Assembly (NCBI RefSeq): GCF_009858175.1
Contig: NZ_CP047393.1
Span: 186,001 to 250,000, forward strand
DNA: 64,000 nt
Direction: 5' to 3'
Source: Pontibacillus sp. HMF3514
GTDB taxonomy: Bacteria > Bacillota > Bacilli > Bacillales > BH030062
Position 1 is the first letter of the stretch. Each line of letters starts with the position of its first letter. This document shows positions 34,446-42,395 of the stretch, in pieces. The position numbers were made by a program, and so were the translations under genes. Under the pieces are notes generated by a model. That model saw nothing but the letters and a program-made list of their open reading frames with translations. It did not search any database and was not told the origin of the DNA.

Positions 34446-34910
34446 ATGATTAAAGGTTTATATGAAACCCATTTACCAGTGAGTGATATAAAGCAATCCA
34501 TTGAATTTTATGAAAAACTAGGGTTACAGCTAGCGTTTGAGGGGGAACGCGTAACTTTTTTATGGATCGATAAGGGGAAGAGTTGGCTTGGGCTATGGGA
34601 AGGTGAGTCAGTAGAAATCCCATACCACCCCTCCATTCGTCATCTTGCTTTTCATGTGGAACTGGCGGATATAAAAAAGGCTAAATCATGGTTAGAGGCA
34701 AAGGGGATTGAGGTGCGTGAAGCTTTTGGTTTTTCAAAAGATCATCAGCCACTTGTCTTAATGAACGCCCCAAATGCTCATGCGGCTATTTACTTTAATG
34801 ATCCAGATGGAAACTCGATTGAATTGATGACGCCAATAGATTTTGAAATGAATGAAAAAAGAAACATGATGTCTCTACAGCAATGGGAAGAAGAAATCGG
34901 ATTTGTATAG
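34446..34910 (+). CDS. VOC-superfamily (glyoxalase/dioxygenase fold) protein
   Basis: A 154-residue protein with two beta-alpha-beta-beta-beta units. Candidate metal ligands are His near residue 8 (YETHLPVSD), His in RHLAFHVEL (about 67-72) and Glu in DPDGNSIELM (about 127). This is the vicinal-oxygen-chelate pattern; the activity (glyoxalase, dioxygenase, thiol transferase) cannot be decided. ATG 34446 follows AAGGAGGTTGTTC. It stands alone next to the ileS promoter. Confidence 0.85.
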   Translation: MIKGLYETHLPVSDIKQSIEFYEKLGLQLAFEGERVTFLWIDKGKSWLGLWEGESVEIPYHPSIRHLAFHVELADIKKAKSWLEAKGIEVREAFGFSKDHQPLVLMNAPNAHAAIYFNDPDGNSIELMTPIDFEMNEKRNMMSLQQWEEEIGFV

Positions 34911-34976
34911 AGTTCGATGCATACGTTCCTAGAAACGTGATATGTTAATAGGAAAAGGGTATGCAAAGGAGTACGT

Positions 34977-35741
34977 ATGAGACAACAACAGGTGATTAAC
35001 GCAGATGATTATGGGGATGGTATTCCAATTATATTTATTCACCCACCTGGGATGGGGCGGACAGTATTTTCATATCAGCGACAACTGTCTGCGATGTATC
35101 GAATTATCTTACCAGATTTGAGTGGACACGGAGACTCTCAAACACAAACAAAGGATGTCACAATCGATACATATGTTGAGGAACTTAGAGAGCTATTAGA
35201 TTCCAAAGATATCGAGAAGGCAGTAATATGTGGTTATTCTGCTGGTAGTATGGTGGCGCAGCAGTTTGTCTTAACATATCCGAATCGAACACAAGGATTG
35301 ATTTTATCGGGAGGCTTTCCAAAAGTTAATACTAAGGGGTTAAAGATTGAGTACACCCTTGGTATGAAGTTACTATTGAAGTCCCCTCGTCGATTAATGA
35401 ATGTTCTTGCAAAAGGACACACGAGTATTAAGGAATTCAAAGAATTGTTAATATCAGAGATGGAGAAAAATGATACAGAAGTGTGGTACAAGTTTTATAA
35501 TGAATCCCTGCAATTTGATTGTTCAGAGAGGTTGCAACAGATTAAGTGTCCGACTTTATTGATGTACGGTAATCGGGCATTCTGGATAAATGCTCATAAA
35601 AAGTTTTATCAAAACCTCTCGAACTGTGAATGTTTATATGTGAAGGGTGCATTTCACCAATTACCTACTAAGCATTTTGACGTTTTTAATGCGAATATCC
35701 ATAACTTTATACAAGATCGAGTTGTGCCTGCTACTTGGTGA
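34977..35741 (+). CDS. Alpha/beta hydrolase
   Basis: A 254-residue alpha/beta-hydrolase. The oxyanion segment HPPGMGRTVFSY, the nucleophile elbow GYSAGSMVAQ (Ser near residue 85), a likely acid in the LLMYGNRA region and the catalytic His in GAFHQLP (about residue 224) are visible. Substrate unknown. ATG 34977 follows AAAGGAGTACGT. A terminator follows. Confidence 0.87.
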   Translation: MRQQQVINADDYGDGIPIIFIHPPGMGRTVFSYQRQLSAMYRIILPDLSGHGDSQTQTKDVTIDTYVEELRELLDSKDIEKAVICGYSAGSMVAQQFVLTYPNRTQGLILSGGFPKVNTKGLKIEYTLGMKLLLKSPRRLMNVLAKGHTSIKEFKELLISEMEKNDTEVWYKFYNESLQFDCSERLQQIKCPTLLMYGNRAFWINAHKKFYQNLSNCECLYVKGAFHQLPTKHFDVFNANIHNFIQDRVVPATW

Positions 35742-35765
35742 AAACACCAAGGGCAGGCTTTTTTC
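35726..35765 (+). terminator. Terminator after the hydrolase gene
   Basis: GCCTGC and GCAGGC with an inner TTGGTG/CACCAA stem are followed by TTTTTT; the stem overlaps the stop codon. Confidence 0.82.
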
Positions 35766-35839
35766 TATTCCATTTCATGCATTGATCCTCTCTTTTTTCA
35801 CCATACTAAAGGTTAGAATCGTGAACGGGAGGTTTCTTT

Positions 35840-36868
35840 GTGGGGTCACAATCTTGGAAAGAGTTATTAAAAAAAGGGAATAAATCTTCTGCTACTGCTG
35901 CAGGGGGGAATTTAATTATAGCTATTGCTAAAACTGTTGGTGCTGCTGTTAGTGGAAGTGGCGCAATGCTTGCTACAGCACTTCACTCCTATGCTGATAC
36001 GATTAACCAAGGGTTTGTGTATTTCGGAAGTGTGTTAGCTCAAAAAGATCCTACTCCTCGTTTCCCTACGGGGTTTGGGCGCGTGATTAATTTATTTGTA
36101 ATGGTAGCTGTTCTTATCGTTACCGTACTTGGATATGAATCCCTTAAAGAAGGCTGGCATCTTATTCAACATCCTAAAGAAAGTGGTGCATTTTGGCTAA
36201 ATATTTCGATCCTCATTTTAAATGTAGTCATTGATGGTGGGATATTGATCAAGGTGATGAAAGAGATTAATAAAGAAGCACGTGATGAGAGTGTGTCTGG
36301 CTTTCAAATCATACCTGGCGCAATACGCAACCTTTCAGATGCTACTCCCCCGACCCGTCTTGTTTTCTTTGAAGATGTAGTAGCTGTTACAGGGGCTTTT
36401 CTAGCTATCATTGCTGTTATTGTAACGACCTTTACGAACATTGCGATATTAGATGGAATTTCTACATTATTAATTGGAGTGCTGATGCTTGCTGTAGCGC
36501 TTCGAATTGGTTATGAAAACACACTTGGGTTAATTGGAGTTTCAGCACCAAAGGATGTCGAAGAAGAGGTAGGGTACATGATTTTGGAACATGACAAAGT
36601 TGAGGATATCCGAAAGTTACGTGTAGTAAAAGAAGGACGAGCGTATCATGTAGAGGCGATGCTGGAATTAACACCTGGTCTCTCTCTAGCTGAAGCGGAT
36701 GATATAAAGTTCAAAGTGTGGGATAAACTCTTGAATAGTCCGGAAATATCAGATGTAACGCTTGGTATTATTGAATCCAATGAGAAGAAAGATTGGGACC
36801 CAGATCAACAAGAGCAAAAAGAAGTTAAAGAGTGGAATAACCCAAAGGAAAATGAAGAGGAAAAGTAG
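35840..36868 (+). CDS. Cation diffusion facilitator family transporter
   Basis: A 342-residue CDF protein, GTG start 35840 after GGGAGGTTTC. Six membrane segments are predicted; the TM2 metal site shows HSYADT and the TM5 site FFEDVVAVTG, an Asp/Glu variant of the usual His-x3-Asp. The C-terminal cytoplasmic domain (about 225-310) is followed by a charged Lys/Glu tail. Divalent cation efflux (Zn, Mn, Co or Fe) is expected from the family; the metal is not predictable. Confidence 0.88.
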   Translation: MGSQSWKELLKKGNKSSATAAGGNLIIAIAKTVGAAVSGSGAMLATALHSYADTINQGFVYFGSVLAQKDPTPRFPTGFGRVINLFVMVAVLIVTVLGYESLKEGWHLIQHPKESGAFWLNISILILNVVIDGGILIKVMKEINKEARDESVSGFQIIPGAIRNLSDATPPTRLVFFEDVVAVTGAFLAIIAVIVTTFTNIAILDGISTLLIGVLMLAVALRIGYENTLGLIGVSAPKDVEEEVGYMILEHDKVEDIRKLRVVKEGRAYHVEAMLELTPGLSLAEADDIKFKVWDKLLNSPEISDVTLGIIESNEKKDWDPDQQEQKEVKEWNNPKENEEEK

Positions 36869-36897
36869 GAGGGAAAATGTAAAGAATTCGTCGAAAA

Positions 36898-36983
36898 CCC
36901 CCGATATTTGCCGCTTTTATCAAGCGTGATTCACGTGAAACATTGTGAATACACGCTTCTTTTCTTTCGACAAATTTCGGGGG
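36898..36983. repeat. Two-tier hairpin enclosing a parS-like site
   Basis: The outer arms CCCCCGATATTTG (36898-36910) and CAAATTTCGGGGG (36971-36983) pair with one mismatch. Inner arms AAGCGTGATTCAC (36922-36934) and GTGAATACACGCTT (36945-36958) pair with one bulge. The tail is T-rich but broken, so it may act as a weak terminator for the CDF gene. Confidence 0.7.
36927..36942. promoter_or_regulatory. Candidate parS chromosome-segregation site
   Basis: TGATTCACGTGAAACA matches the Bacillus parS consensus TGTTTCACGTGAAACA at 15 of 16 positions and keeps the central TCACGTGA. ParB/Spo0J binds such sites near the replication origin. A near-origin location is consistent with the sigW-glmS gene block. 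Confidence 0.6.
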
Positions 36984-36988
36984 AATAT

Positions 36989-37090
36989 TTAATTTTTGCG
37001 ATTTAAAATTTGCTTCTTTGGATCATTATTCCCGACAGCTTTGATCGCAATTTCGGAAAGCTTATTAAGTCCATGCTTTGTTGGTGCCTT
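36989..37090 (-). pseudogene. Start-less coding remnant
   Basis: On the minus strand 33 codons read as KHGLNKLSEIAIKAVGNNDP and end QILNRKN before TAA. An in-frame TAA lies directly upstream and no start or ribosome site exists. It may be the end of a lost small gene; not recognised. Confidence 0.3.
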
Positions 37091-37148
37091 TTAATTTAAA
37101 GGAGAGTGAAACTTCGATATACTCTTAATCAGATAAGGAGGCAGTTCT

Positions 37149-37466
37149 ATGAGGGCTTTATTTGTAATAGGCATCATTGCACTTATTTTGGGTGTAACAA
37201 ACCCATCTGAAACGGAATATAATGATTGGTTTACGAACCAAATGAAAGATAGAAGTGATTCTGATTTATTGGATTATGGCATTGATTTATTGGGACCTAG
37301 TTATGTTGAAAAGGAAACTAGCTACACGAATTATATTCTTTTCTCTGTTTACAAAACACAACTTCCAGGGCCAACAGAAGTGACAACGGTTGGAATCTTT
37401 AATAACTTCTTTTTTGTTTCCAAGTCCCAACAAGAGCAAGAATCTAAAGCAATAAATCTCAAATGA
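37149..37466 (+). CDS. Small DUF4359-like protein
   Basis: A 105-residue protein, ATG 37149 after AAGGAGGCAG. An N-terminal hydrophobic helix (LFVIGIIALILGVTNP) is followed by NPSETEYNDWFTNQM and, near the C terminus, VGIFNNFFFVSK. This pattern resembles DUF4359 proteins of Bacillaceae, which have no assigned role. The helix may serve as signal peptide or anchor. The next gene starts 17 bp later and may be co-transcribed. Confidence 0.65.
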   Translation: MRALFVIGIIALILGVTNPSETEYNDWFTNQMKDRSDSDLLDYGIDLLGPSYVEKETSYTNYILFSVYKTQLPGPTEVTTVGIFNNFFFVSKSQQEQESKAINLK

Positions 37467-37483
37467 TATATAAAAGGATATGA

Positions 37484-37936
37484 ATGAGTATGAAGTGGAT
37501 GTATAAAAGCTATGAAGAACTAACGAAGCAAGAATTACACGATATGATTAAAGCGCGTATTGATGTTTTTGTAGTAGAGCAAAATTGTCCGTATCCGGAA
37601 GTGGATGGGTATGATCCTGAGGCTAATCATTTATGGTTGGAGGATCAGCATGGAAAAATAATAGCTTATTGTCGCTTATTTTTGTCTGGAGTAAAATACA
37701 GTGAAGCTTCTATTGGGCGTATCCTTGTCCTGAAAGAGATGCGTGGAAAAGGGTATGCAAAAAAACTTATGACTAGGGCTCTTAGTGTGATCAAAGACCA
37801 ATATGGTGAACAAGCTGTTAAGATTCAAGCTCAAGAATACTTGCTTGATTTCTATGGATCATTTGGATTTGAAGGGGTTACTGAAATCTATTTAGAAGAT
37901 GGCATACCTCATGTAGACATGGTTTTGCATTATTAA
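37484..37936 (+). CDS. ElaA-type GNAT acetyltransferase
   Basis: A 150-residue GNAT protein. The ElaA-specific start IKARIDVFVVEQNCPYPEVD is followed by the acetyl-CoA loop RILVLKEMRGKGYAKKLM (R/Q-x-x-G-x-G/A near residue 90) and a C-terminal FYGSFGFEGV strand. Substrate unknown. ATG 37484 follows AAAAGGATATGA, a moderate ribosome site. Confidence 0.88.
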   Translation: MSMKWMYKSYEELTKQELHDMIKARIDVFVVEQNCPYPEVDGYDPEANHLWLEDQHGKIIAYCRLFLSGVKYSEASIGRILVLKEMRGKGYAKKLMTRALSVIKDQYGEQAVKIQAQEYLLDFYGSFGFEGVTEIYLEDGIPHVDMVLHY

Positions 37937-38004
37937 ATACTAACCAATTTGACTAAATTCCTTTTCAACCGTGCAACCTAAGCAAAAAGAGAAGGAGTGG
38001 TCGA

Positions 38005-38193
38005 ATGGGGGAACCTACAGGTAGAAAAGTGTTTATGCGAGTTGTATTTCTTGTCTTTTTCCTTATTATTTTAACTGGCATAGCTTTGTTCATTGCCTAC
38101 GGTGCATACGAAGATAAACAAACATTAGAGGCTCCTATGTTAACAGATACAACTTGCACATTAGAATACTTTTCCAATGTGCTAACCATATAA
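38005..38193 (+). CDS. Small single-TM protein
   Basis: A 62-residue protein from ATG 38005 after GAGAAGGAGTGG. One membrane helix occupies about residues 11-33 (MRVVFLVFFLIILTGIALFI). A short C-terminal part carries one Cys (DTTCTLEY). No family recognised. The good ribosome site and following terminator support a real gene. Confidence 0.55.
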   Translation: MGEPTGRKVFMRVVFLVFFLIILTGIALFIAYGAYEDKQTLEAPMLTDTTCTLEYFSNVLTI

Positions 38194-38206
38194 TTATCAT
38201 AAAAAA

Positions 38207-38235
38207 ACCCGCTACCTGAATTCAGGTAGCGGGCA
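38207..38235. terminator. Terminator with perfect palindromic stem
   Basis: CCCGCTACCTGAATTCAGG begins a fully self-complementary stretch ending GTAGCGGG; an A run precedes it. It probably serves the small membrane protein and may block transcription from the subtilase side. Confidence 0.75.
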
Positions 38236-38311
38236 CATTTATTTTATGAATGAGTAAGGGGAGTTCATTCATGAAATCCATACACATGTACAGGTTTAAC
38301 ACCTGTAAGAC

Positions 38312-40048
38312 TTATTGGTCAGATGTTTGTGTTAGGCTGTTTGCTCCAGCACTTGTATCGAAGAAGTAGTCTCCTGCATCAGAATAGGAGTACACTTCAA
38401 CTGTGTAAGTTCCCGTACTTGCAGGTTGGAAGGAAACCGTTTCTTGACGTTTGGTTCCTTCAGACTTTGCAACAACATTACCAGATCCGTCGTAAACGTA
38501 AACATCAAAGTCTGGAGAAGAACCATAGAACCAAGAAGAAGACCAATCTGGCATGATAGTAGTAAGGGCTACTGGGTAATCGGTATTTGTTACTTCTAGT
38601 TCGTAAACGTCAGAAGCACCAGTTCCAGATAGGTTACCATCAGCATAGAAGTGGTCAGGTTTAGCAATGTTTGTTCCACTTAAGCCACCTGCTGATTCAA
38701 TAGCTGCATAACCATCTAATAGACCATGTCCATAATCAATATCTTTCCCTGCAGGACCCCAGTCTTCAGAAGTACCTGTTAAGTGACTCTCTAACTGAGC
38801 TGGTGTTAGAGATGGATTAGCATCTAATAATAACAGAGCAGTACCAGCTGTAAATGGTGTAGCCATACTTGTACCACTATGCGCAATGTAACCATTCCCA
38901 GTGTTTGCTTCAGGAGCAGTGATGTTATACCCAGGAGCTACAATGTCTGGCTTAATGCGCTCATCAGCAGTATAACCACGGCTGGAGAAATCAGCTAGGA
39001 AATAACCACCTTCACCTGGATCAGCAGCTGCACCTACAGTAATGGCTTTTTCAGCTGCACCTGGAGAACCAACTGTGTAAGTTTCTGGTCCAGAGTTTCC
39101 TGCAGCAACCATAACGACTAAACCTGCATCAACAGCGTTATTTACAGCTTCAGATGTGATGTCAGTTCCATCAGAACTAGCGCTTGAACCTAGGCTCAAG
39201 TTTAATACTTCAATTCCATATTTATCTTTATTTTGGACAGCCCAATCAACTCCTGCAGCGATATCGCTCATGCTACCGCTACCTTGACTGTCTAGAACTT
39301 TGATTCCCACAAGGCCAGCTTCAGGTGCAACACCTTTATAGGTCGCATTCGCTTCACCTTCACCAGCTGCAATACCTGCAACGTGTGTACCGTGACCTTG
39401 GTCGTCATAAGGATTCGCTTGTCCATTTACATAGTCTTTCCATCCAAGTACTTTACCTTCATCTAAATCAGTATGTGATGCATCGATACCTGTATCGATA
39501 ACCGCTACAACGTAATCATCTTTAGAGTAGGAATCAGGATTTCCATCACCATCTCCAGATAATCCGAAGTCACCTCGAGCTTTTTCAGTTCCAAACCACT
39601 CATTGGCAGTACCATTGCGCATTTGAACTTCAACGTCTAGTTCGACCTGTTTAACAAAAGAGATATGTTTCATTTTCTCGATTTGCTTTTTATTTAATGT
39701 TGCAGCAACTCCGTTTACAACACTATAAGTATGCTTTGTTGAATAATTACCAACCTGCTTCTTCAACTTCTTGTCTAGTGCTTCTGAAGATTTCCCTGGC
39801 ATGTTGGATGTGTCAAACTGAATCATAACTGGGAGCTTTTCGTTTTGTTGCATCTCCTTCAGCTTTTGTTCAAGGTTATCATGCAGCTTGTTTTGGTCTT
39901 TATCCACCATTGCTGCAGGAGTCTCTTTAGCCTGCTTAGGATCATTCTTGTTGGCGTCGTGTTGTCCAACCGAATCTGCACTCGCTAGTGTTGGTGTTAA
40001 CGCTAGTGATGTAACTAGAAAAGCCGACAACCATTTGTTCTTGTTCAT
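38312..40048 (-). CDS. Secreted subtilisin-family (S8) serine protease with PPC domain
   Basis: ATG 40048 (MNKNKWLSAFLVTS) after GGGAGGGAG gives 578 residues with a signal peptide ending ASA. An I9-type inhibitory propeptide (about 65-140) ends before the catalytic domain. The triad motifs are VVAVIDTGIDASHTDL (Asp about 185), GHGTHVAGIAAG and HSGTSMATPFTAG. A C-terminal pre-peptidase (PPC) domain follows (about 485-570), with DFDVYVYDGSGNVV and TGTYTVEVYSY. The many Asp/Glu residues fit a salt-tolerant extracellular enzyme. Confidence 0.93.
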   Translation of the reverse strand: MNKNKWLSAFLVTSLALTPTLASADSVGQHDANKNDPKQAKETPAAMVDKDQNKLHDNLEQKLKEMQQNEKLPVMIQFDTSNMPGKSSEALDKKLKKQVGNYSTKHTYSVVNGVAATLNKKQIEKMKHISFVKQVELDVEVQMRNGTANEWFGTEKARGDFGLSGDGDGNPDSYSKDDYVVAVIDTGIDASHTDLDEGKVLGWKDYVNGQANPYDDQGHGTHVAGIAAGEGEANATYKGVAPEAGLVGIKVLDSQGSGSMSDIAAGVDWAVQNKDKYGIEVLNLSLGSSASSDGTDITSEAVNNAVDAGLVVMVAAGNSGPETYTVGSPGAAEKAITVGAAADPGEGGYFLADFSSRGYTADERIKPDIVAPGYNITAPEANTGNGYIAHSGTSMATPFTAGTALLLLDANPSLTPAQLESHLTGTSEDWGPAGKDIDYGHGLLDGYAAIESAGGLSGTNIAKPDHFYADGNLSGTGASDVYELEVTNTDYPVALTTIMPDWSSSWFYGSSPDFDVYVYDGSGNVVAKSEGTKRQETVSFQPASTGTYTVEVYSYSDAGDYFFDTSAGANSLTQTSDQ

Positions 40049-40498
40049 AATATTTCTCCCTCCCTGTTTGAACACTTCAATTGTTTGAATGTTCTTAAAT
40101 TCACTATATCAGGGAATATGCATGGTTCGCTTTGAGAAAAGTATCTTATGAAAAGGTTGCCAATAAGTGGTTTAAGAGGTTATTTGCGAAAAGGGGGAGA
40201 AAAGAATGGTGAAAGTGTATGTAGGTTAATATTAACGAATCATAACTTTTGTTATTTATAGACCTTGTTATGTAGGGGGTTAAGTGTAATTAAAAAGGAA
40301 TATGAAAAGATTTAGGGAGGAAAAGGAAACTAAAATTCAATGGATTTAAGGGTGAAATCAAAGACCATTTGAGAAAATCTATTTAATCGTTAAAATGACT
40401 CCCCCTCTTTTAATGCTTATTTAAAATAATGGACATGTTATAATGAAGGTGAGTAGTGGGAATAGAATAGTGAAGGCTTACTGAAAGGAGCCGAGTAT
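40049..40498. other. Intergenic region between subtilase and DUF1232 gene
   Basis: About 450 bp without a gene. Near the subtilase start TGTTTGAA is directly repeated 17 bp apart (40067-40091) with a TTGAAcacTTCAA palindrome, a possible operator. At the other end an extended -10 (TGTTATAAT, ending 40444) could drive the plus-strand DUF1232 gene. Nothing else is recognised. Confidence 0.35.
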
Positions 40499-40795
40499 AT
40501 GTTAAAACTCAAACGAAGATTAAAGTTCCTGTTGCAGTTAAAAAAATCCGGTCCATTTTTACTTGATTTCTTTCGCTCCCATGAAGTGGAAAACTCAAAA
40601 AAGATTCTTTCAGTATTACTGTTTGTAGGCTATTTCTTGCTCCCGATTGATATCATCCCTGATCCACTTCTTTTCTTAGGATTTGTGGATGATGCAGCTG
40701 TACTTGCTTTTGTACTAGAGCGAATTGTGAAAATGGCACCTGATTCTTTAAAACAAAAATATGGATTATTAGATGAAAAAGCTTGGAGTCGTTAA
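40499..40795 (+). CDS. DUF1232 (YkvA-like) membrane protein
   Basis: A 98-residue protein from ATG 40499 after AAAGGAGCCGAG. The DUF1232 core GYFLLPIDIIPDPLLFLGFV, then DDAAVL, is at about residues 47-72, with a preceding amphipathic helix region. Function unknown for the family. Confidence 0.85.
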   Translation: MLKLKRRLKFLLQLKKSGPFLLDFFRSHEVENSKKILSVLLFVGYFLLPIDIIPDPLLFLGFVDDAAVLAFVLERIVKMAPDSLKQKYGLLDEKAWSR

Positions 40796-40812
40796 TCTCC
40801 CGGCTTTTTTTC
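40778..40812 (+). terminator. Terminator overlapping the DUF1232 stop
   Basis: AAGC..GGAG and CTCC..GCTT form an interrupted stem followed by TTTTTTT. Confidence 0.65.
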
Positions 40813-40846
40813 TTACCATAAAGGGAGTAAAGTTGAAAAAAAGAAT

Positions 40847-40883
40847 CTCGCTCCATTTTTGATAACATAAGAATGGAGCGAGA
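40847..40883 (-). terminator. Terminator of the minus-strand secreted protein gene
   Basis: CTCGCTCCATT and AATGGAGCGAG pair; on the minus strand ATTCTTTTTTT follows. Confidence 0.8.
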
Positions 40884-40890
40884 GGCTGTT

Positions 40891-41316
40891 TTACTGTGTG
40901 ATTTTTTCATTAAATTGAATCAGCTTATCAGTCGTTTCTGGAATTAGCTTATTTAAAGTTTTTATATTAGGAGATTTCTTTTTAGATTCTGCAATCAAAG
41001 GATAAAGGCTGTCTTCAATGTTTTTATAATCTTTCGGATACGTTTCTTCAACTCTTTCTTCAATTAGATCCCACTTTTCATCTAGCTTATTACCAAGTTG
41101 ATTTAGTTTTTCCGTATTTTTAGGGTCTAATTTGATGGCACCTTTCATTTCTTCAATCGTTGCTACAACGATATCGACACCTTCTGTAATCGTGACTTCC
41201 TCGTTGTTTTCTTGTGTTTCTACATTTCCATTCCCTTCGTTAACCTGAGCTGCTTGTGCAGTAAATAAACCAACTCCTACTACAAATAAAGGAATGATTA
41301 AATAGATCGGTTTCAT
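40891..41316 (-). CDS. Secreted helical protein of unknown function
   Basis: ATG 41316 is chosen over ATG 41325, which overlaps the AAAGGAG ribosome site. The 141-residue protein starts MKPIYLIIPLFVVGVGLFTA with cleavage near AQAA, and continues as a charged, all-helical domain (EEMKGAIKLDPKNTEKLNQL, then EERVEETYPKDYKNIEDSLY). It resembles small periplasmic-type helical bundles, but no family is certain. Confidence 0.7.
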   Translation of the reverse strand: MKPIYLIIPLFVVGVGLFTAQAAQVNEGNGNVETQENNEEVTITEGVDIVVATIEEMKGAIKLDPKNTEKLNQLGNKLDEKWDLIEERVEETYPKDYKNIEDSLYPLIAESKKKSPNIKTLNKLIPETTDKLIQFNEKITQ

Positions 41317-41454
41317 ACTCTGCATCTCCTTTCGCTATTATCGTTGCTTACTTTTTCCTCTAGTGGCGTATTTTATTCAAGACTATTTAATAAGAAGGAA
41401 TTCATCTATTTTTTTAGAATTAGTATGGATATAAAGCATTAGGAGGGATCTGCC

Positions 41455-42384
41455 TTGCAAGGTGTGCGCTCGATTTTAGAGGAGATACCATCGCTTCAAA
41501 ATATCAAGGAAGCATTGTACGTTGAAAAAGGTTTTTCCCAAGATGATAAATGGGTGCTTGAAACGGATGAAGGCCCCCGATTGTTTATTAAAGTTTGTGA
41601 TGAAAAAGTAGCAGATCACAAAGAGGAAGAGTTTCGTTATATGCGTCATTTTTATGATAAAGGCATACCCTTGCCTGAGCCGAAGCAGTTTGAGAGGTTA
41701 TCCCATCACAATAAATGTGTGCAGGTCTTTGGTTATGTATCAGGTCAAGATGCTGAAGTTGCTCTTCCGCTGTTACCTGAAGCCACCCAATACGAAGTGG
41801 GTGTTCAAGCAGGGGAAGTGTTGAGAGATATTCATAAATTACATAAAGAAAAACCTAGCGAAACATGGGAAGAGTACCGTTGGGCGAAATATCAAAGGTA
41901 TAATAACGCTTTAGAAGAAATGAAAGATGATATTCCACATACGTTCAGCATGGACCCTGTAATCTCATTCGTACAAGAACATAAACATTTGTTAAAAAAT
42001 CGACCGGTCGTTTTTATGCATGATGATTATCACCCTGGGAATATGATGGTAGGAGACGGTCAGTTTAATGCTGTTATTGATTTTGATCGTTTTGAGTGGG
42101 GAGATCCTTATCATGATTTTTACAAAATGGCACTCTTTACGAGGAACGTGAGTATTCCATTTGCCATTGGCCAACTCCACGGCTACTTTGATGGAGAACC
42201 ACCAATGAAATTCTGGCAACACTATGCTCTCTATGTTGCAATGATTTTTCATTCAGATATTGTGTGGTCAATACGCATTGGGGGAAAACAACCTGAGCAA
42301 TCGCATAAGAGATTAACTCAAATGTTAAAGGACCATGAAGGTTTTACACGTTACATTCCAACATGGTATGACAATTCATTTTAG
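41455..42384 (+). CDS. Aminoglycoside phosphotransferase-fold kinase
   Basis: A 309-residue APH-family kinase, TTG start 41455 after TAGGAGGGATCTGCC. The catalytic loop FMHDDYHPGNMMVGDGQF and the metal-binding IDFDRFEWGDP motif are complete. The family includes antibiotic, choline, fructosamine and homoserine kinases. Nothing here points to antibiotic resistance. It lies 11 bp before an SDR gene, likely the same operon. Confidence 0.87.
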   Translation: MQGVRSILEEIPSLQNIKEALYVEKGFSQDDKWVLETDEGPRLFIKVCDEKVADHKEEEFRYMRHFYDKGIPLPEPKQFERLSHHNKCVQVFGYVSGQDAEVALPLLPEATQYEVGVQAGEVLRDIHKLHKEKPSETWEEYRWAKYQRYNNALEEMKDDIPHTFSMDPVISFVQEHKHLLKNRPVVFMHDDYHPGNMMVGDGQFNAVIDFDRFEWGDPYHDFYKMALFTRNVSIPFAIGQLHGYFDGEPPMKFWQHYALYVAMIFHSDIVWSIRIGGKQPEQSHKRLTQMLKDHEGFTRYIPTWYDNSF

Positions 42385-42395
42385 GAGGCGATATT

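Noticed and set aside
34446-34910. Fosfomycin-modifying VOC enzyme
   Set aside because: Only the general metal-binding pattern is present; no fosfomycin-specific motif could be identified.
36869-36885. Ribosome site followed by ATG TAA
   Set aside because: A start codon directly followed by a stop could be regulatory, but nothing downstream depends on it and it may be a chance remnant.
40160-40200. SigB-like promoter (GTTTAA ... GGGG)
   Set aside because: The spacer is 17 bp instead of 12-15 and the -10 does not match GGGTAT.
41455-42384. Aminoglycoside resistance gene
   Set aside because: The APH fold is broad and includes metabolic kinases; neighbours are an SDR and a HAD remnant, not resistance or mobile genes.
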